From: Lepidurus packardi
Lineage: Eukaryota; Arthropoda; Branchiopoda; Notostraca; Triopsidae
Length of the DNA stretch: 64,000 nt
Assembly (NCBI GenBank): GCA_023053545.1
Contig: JAKZAN010000007.1
Coordinates: 2,790,001-2,854,000 of the forward strand
Reading direction: 5' to 3'
The notes under the pieces were generated by a model that was not told where the DNA came from, did not search any database, and saw nothing but the letters and a program-made list of their open reading frames with translations. The translations under genes and the position numbers were made by a program. Below, in pieces: positions 59,801 through 64,000 of the stretch. Within the stretch, counting starts at the first letter, position 1. Each line of letters begins with the position of its first letter.

Positions 59801-61829
59801 GCATATTCGGGTTTGTATCGGAAACGTCGTTCAAGGCTAAACAATCGACGGAGAGCGGCGTCCCGATTATTCGGTAGCGAAACTTCATTTGACTTCCATG
59901 GAAGACCCACTTCGTATCGGACGCCGTTATGCCGGATCGTGGAGCCTATGGAATTTAGCGCTAGGGCATGATCAGGTCGCTGAAGTTGTGGAGTAGCCTT
60001 AATCCCTAAAGACTCAATTTCCCAAAATTTCTTAACCATGGAATGCAGAGTGTCGTCCGTGTGTGACTCCTCTGACAGGTTAACATGGCCACACACGGGT
60101 GGAGCTTTGCTGGAAGCCGAGCTCCCGAAGTCGGCTGGAAGGCGCCCGACGACACACCAACCGAAGGGAGTATGAATAGCCTTCAGAGCATTCGTGTCTC
60201 TGGGTGGTTTTCGGACTTCCGATATGTCGTGAGCATCCACGGCGTCCATGCCTAACGGAACAGTGACTTCTCCAGAATCGATAGAGGATAAGTCCAGGTT
60301 CTCCAGGTGTTTCCACGTGCGTTTCAGCCTGGGCCATTCCAGAGCCCTGCGACTCACGTTGAGTCGAGGTACGGTATAGGCATCGGTTACCTTCAGCCGA
60401 AAGTCTCCGGAGCGGGAAGAAACCTTAAAGTTTACTCGACGAGTCGCCACTTGGGGGTCGGAACCGTGAAAGGTTCCCAAACGAACGACTTGCTTCGGAC
60501 CTTCGAGTTTTAATAAGGCTGCAATATCGTCCCTAACGAGGGAGGCTTCACTGCCATTATCGAGCAGGGCATACGTCTGGTAGGTGATGCCGTTCGCAGA
60601 CAGGCACACCGGTACGACGGATAACAGCACGATATCATCGTGTTTCGGGGTCGTCATTGCATTTACGTGGTAGTTTGTAGTATCTCCTGCAGCTACCGGC
60701 AAGGATGGCTTAGCACCAGTGTGGCTGCCCTTTATATCGTAGGCTTTGGGGGCTCCATGGAGAAGGGGATGGTGCATCCTCTTGCATCCGCCTATGCTGC
60801 ATTCTTTGCCGACTTGGCAGTCCCGGCTAAGGTGGCCGCGCTCGAGGCAGCGAAAGCAGCATCCCTTATCTCTGGTCAATGAGATCCTTTCCAGGGGAGA
60901 GAGGCTCCGGAACCTGTCACAAATTTCCAGAGGGTGGGACTGGTGGCAGGCAGGGCACTCCTTACCCCTAATCGGTGCAGGTTGGTCTCCGGCTGTAGCG
61001 AAGACTCCCTTGCGGTTCGAGGGGTTCCGGTCCTTCCCCTGGTTATACGGTTTTTCGGTTTTCTTGCAATCTTTTTTCTGACCTGCCTCCTTAACGGGTT
61101 CGATGGGCCTCACCAGGGCCTCGCTCATGACCATATCTTCGATCCAGGAATCCAGGTCAATTAGGGTAGGAGGACGTGGCATTAAGGAAAAAACGCGACG
61201 TCCCCATTTATTGCGGAGTCGGAGCGGGAATTTTTGGACAACTTGATAAAGTGCGGTGGAGGATAAGACCTCCCGGCCAATACCCGTATGTACCAAGGTA
61301 GATACCACTCCATGCAATTTCAACGAAAAATCTTCCAACGATTCAAAATCGTCGTTCTTCAAGACAGGCAAATCCAACAAGTTCTGAATATAAGCCTGGG
61401 TCAGAAGCTGCGGGTTGCCATATCTCCTCTTCAGTTCTTCCAAGGCCTTTGGATATAGCACGGGGCTATGCAAAGTTTGCGCTATGCTGTCGCGGATCTT
61501 TGGGGCCAACAGCTCGCGCAATATTGCTATTCGTTGTGCATCACTCGGGACGAGGTCATGCACCAGGCTCTTGAAAGTCGCACTGAAGAGGGGCCACTTG
61601 GTGGGATTTCCATCAAATGGCTGAATGTCGATCTTAGGCAGCAAGCCGGTTGCCCAAGGAGTAGCCGCTTGGTTTACTGAAACTGCTGGGGAGCCGGGTT
61701 TCAGTCTCGCAATCCACGAGTCCGGTGACGCCTCGGACGCTTCAACCGTAATAGTAGCGTTGGGGACAGGCGCCGGTTCAAAGGATCGCACCGATGGGCT
61801 ATCCTGGGCTGCGTTAAGAGCATGATCGA
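56822..61829 (-). pseudogene. BEL/Pao copy 5: apparent duplicate of copy 3
   Basis: Follows copy 3 base for base as far as I could compare, at an offset of 12,020-12,021. It starts inside the C-terminal DUF5641-like domain because the contig begins there. One extra T in a T run at about 56,986 breaks the last ~40 codons read, again close to the gap. The frame is otherwise open to the head-to-head junction at 61827-61830. Confidence 0.9.
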
Positions 61830-61879
61830 CTTTTGAATCTATAGTGTTACGTGTGAGAAACGTCGTTCGAGCCGTAACA
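61827..61879 (+). repeat. 53-bp LTR remnant, second copy of the head-to-head junction
   Basis: Identical to 49806-49858, offset 12,021, with the same CGAC microhomology and the same primer site just downstream (61888-61904). Confidence 0.88.
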
Positions 61880-61928
61880 TTACTTTTTGGTGCCGAAACC
61901 CGGGAAAGAACGAAAGTACAATTTTACC

Positions 61929-64000
61929 ATGGCTAAAGCGACACCCGTAGACCGTACCGTGCTGAGTGAGCGTGATCTGGACGATAGTGCACCGAATCTA
62001 AATGCACTAAAACAGTTACGAACCAACGCAAAGCAGCTGCATACTGCTTTCGCAAACAAGATAGCGAGACATATTTCCGAACGCGGAAGTAAGTCAGAAT
62101 TACGCGTTTTCCGTTCCATTCTCACGGAGGTTGCTGCCGCGTGCCTTGAACATCATAACAATTATGTGGAAACTAAAGGTGCCACCGCTGATGACCTGAC
62201 TGAGCATCAGTGGTTGAGTGAAGTGGACCAAGTCACGCTTAACTGTTTCGCCGATATAAATGAACATTTAAATTCCCGATCCACGACTTCGTCAGTTGCT
62301 TCATCGAAGGAGGCATTTTCCTCGGCCTCCTCTACCACGAGAGCGCACCTTCGTGTAGCTGAGAAGCAACGACGGGAAACCGAACTTCAAGTGATAATAG
62401 CGAGACAAGAAAAGGAAAAGCGTGCCGAAGAGTCTCGCATTTTGCGAGCATTAGAGCAGCAGAGAGAGCAGATCGACGCCGAAAGGGCTCAAAGGAGCCT
62501 CGAAGCATTGTTGGAACGTCAGCGTCTACAAGAGGAGTTATTACGAGAGGAAGTTGACGAGGAGCAAGCTATAGATGAAGATTTCATGACGATTAAGTCC
62601 ACCGTTGGACTTACTCGTACCGGAGATCCGACCCGTGCAACTATAGGTAACTCCGTGCCAACGTCAACGACCATGAGTAACGCGAGTAGACGCCCGACAA
62701 TCGCCCCGCCCGTTCCGAGTTCCCCGGTCGATCATGCTCTTTTACGCAGCCCAGGATAGCCCATCGGTGCGATCCTTTGAACCGGCGCCTGTCCCCAACG
62801 CTACTATTACGGTTGAAGCGTCCGAGGCGTCACCGGACTCGTGGATTGCGAGACTGAAACCCGGCTCCCCAGCAGTTTCAGTAAACCAAGCGGCTACTCC
62901 TTGGGCAACCGGCTTGCTGCCTAAGATCGACATTCAGCCATTTGATGGAAATCCCACCAAGTGGCCCCTCTTCAGTGCGACTTTCAAGAGCCTGGTGCAT
63001 GACCTCGTCCCGAGTGATGCACAACGAATAGCAATATTGCGCGAGCTGTTGATCCCAAAGATCCGCGACAGCATAGCGCAAACTTTGCATAGCCCCGTGC
63101 TATATCCAAAGGCCTTGGAAGAACTGAAGAGGAGATATGGCAACCCGCAGCTTCTGACCCAGGCTTATATTCAGAACTTGTTGGATTTGCCTGTCTTGAA
63201 GAACGACGATTTTGAATCGTTGGAAGATTTTTCGTTGAAATTGCATGGAGTGGTATCTACCTTGGTACATACGGGTATTGGCCGGGAGGTCTTATCTTCC
63301 ACCGCACTATATCTAGTTGTCCAAAAATTCCCGCTCCGACTCCGCAATAAATGGGGACGTCGCGTTTTTTCCTTAATGCCACGTCCTCCTACCCTAATTG
63401 ACCTGGATTCCTGGATCGAAGATATGGTCATGAGCGAGGCCCTGGTGAGGCCCATCGAACCCGTTAAGGAGGCAGGTCAGAAAAAAGATTGCAAGAAAAC
63501 CGAAAAACCGTATAACCAGGGGAAGGACCGGAACCCCTCGAACCGCAAGGGAGTCTTCGCTACAGCCGGAGACCAACCTGCACCGATTAGGGGTAAGGAG
63601 TGCCCTGCCTGCCACCAGTCCCACCCTCTGGAAATTTGTGACAGGTTCCGGAGCCTCTCTCCCCTGGAAAGGATCTCATTGACCAGAGGTAAGGGATGCT
63701 GCTTTCGCTGCCTCGAGCGCGGCCACCTTAGCCGGGACTGCCAAGTCGGCAAAGAATGCAGCATAGGCGGATGCAAGAGGATGCACCATCCCCTTCTCCA
63801 TGGAGCCCCCAAAGCCTACGATATAAAGGGCAGCCACACTGGTGCTAAGCCATCCTTGCCGGTAGCTGCAGGAGATACTACAAACTACCACGTAAATGCA
63901 ATGACGACCCCGAAACACGATGATATCGTGCTGTTATCCGTCGTACCGGTGTGCCTGTCTGCGAACGGCATCACCTACCAGACGTATGCCCTGCTCGATA
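61929..64000 (+). pseudogene. BEL/Pao copy 6: apparent duplicate of copy 4, cut by window end
   Basis: Gag from the ATG at 61929 and on into the protease region. It has the same gag frame break (about 62,740-62,745) as copy 4 and the same variants. The window ends within the protease domain. Confidence 0.9.

Noticed and set aside
1-64000. CRISPR array, prophage, operon or other prokaryotic system
   Set aside because: Intron-containing animal genes and eukaryotic retroelements throughout; no regularly spaced repeat-spacer pattern seen.

Overview
The window is nuclear DNA of an animal, most likely an arthropod and plausibly a crustacean such as Daphnia (inference). Evidence: a multi-exon VPS13D gene with mostly 60-120 bp GT-AG introns, an SLC7-type amino-acid transporter with equally short introns, a laminin gamma tail, and Ty3/gypsy, BEL/Pao, CR1/L2-like, SINE and MITE elements. 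There is no bacterial or phage content, and no CRISPR array or free-standing tRNA or rRNA gene was recognised.

Layout. (1) 1-12.3 kb, + strand: the 3' part of VPS13D. I could join 24 exons in frame (7,682 nt, about 2,559 residues): UBA, SHR-BD/VAB repeats, a ricin-like beta-trefoil, and the VPS13/ATG2 C-terminal region with a PH-like end. Its three largest introns hold DNA transposons: a ~775-bp near-perfect foldback, a pogo-like MITE with an internal 21-bp minisatellite, and a TTAA-flanked MITE that has a short relative in a fourth intron. (2) 12.3-14.9 kb: two copies of a tRNA-derived SINE and one copy of a second interspersed repeat. (3) 14.86-20.29 kb: a young, nearly complete Ty3/gypsy element with 248-bp LTRs, a 4-bp target duplication and a textbook -1 frameshift signal (GGGAAAC, 7-nt spacer, potential H-type pseudoknot) between gag and pol. 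Pol has one frame break inside the integrase. (4) 20.3-34 kb: sparse accessory DNA. It holds a decayed SLC7A paralogue (22.2-23.2 kb) upstream of an apparently intact SLC7A gene (25.0-27.6 kb), a truncated CR1/L2-like LINE, a two-exon laminin gamma C-terminal fragment, three divergent copies of an exon-like segment, and a clean pogo-like MITE.

(5) 34.06-64.0 kb: a complex of one BEL/Pao family, with 616-bp LTRs, a tRNA-Phe-type primer site and a gag-pol of about 1,966 codons. Bodies are arranged head-to-tail with shared LTRs (period 6,594 bp) and are joined head-to-head at two inverted junctions with 4-bp microhomologies. This gives an inverted repeat with ~5.4-kb arms and a ~0.9-kb spacer centred near 50.26 kb. 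No copy in the window is intact. A 100-N gap at 56,722-56,821 separates this from a segment that looks identical to the sequence about 12,021 bp earlier. Homopolymer-type indels cluster on both sides of the gap, so the second palindrome copy (56.8-64.0 kb) may be an assembly duplicate.

How it fits together: the host genes are housekeeping (inter-organelle lipid transfer, amino-acid transport, basement membrane) and show no operon-like relation. Most of the rest is transposable-element biology. The best candidates for follow-up are the gypsy frameshift cassette, the intronic foldback in VPS13D and the inverted BEL/Pao complex.
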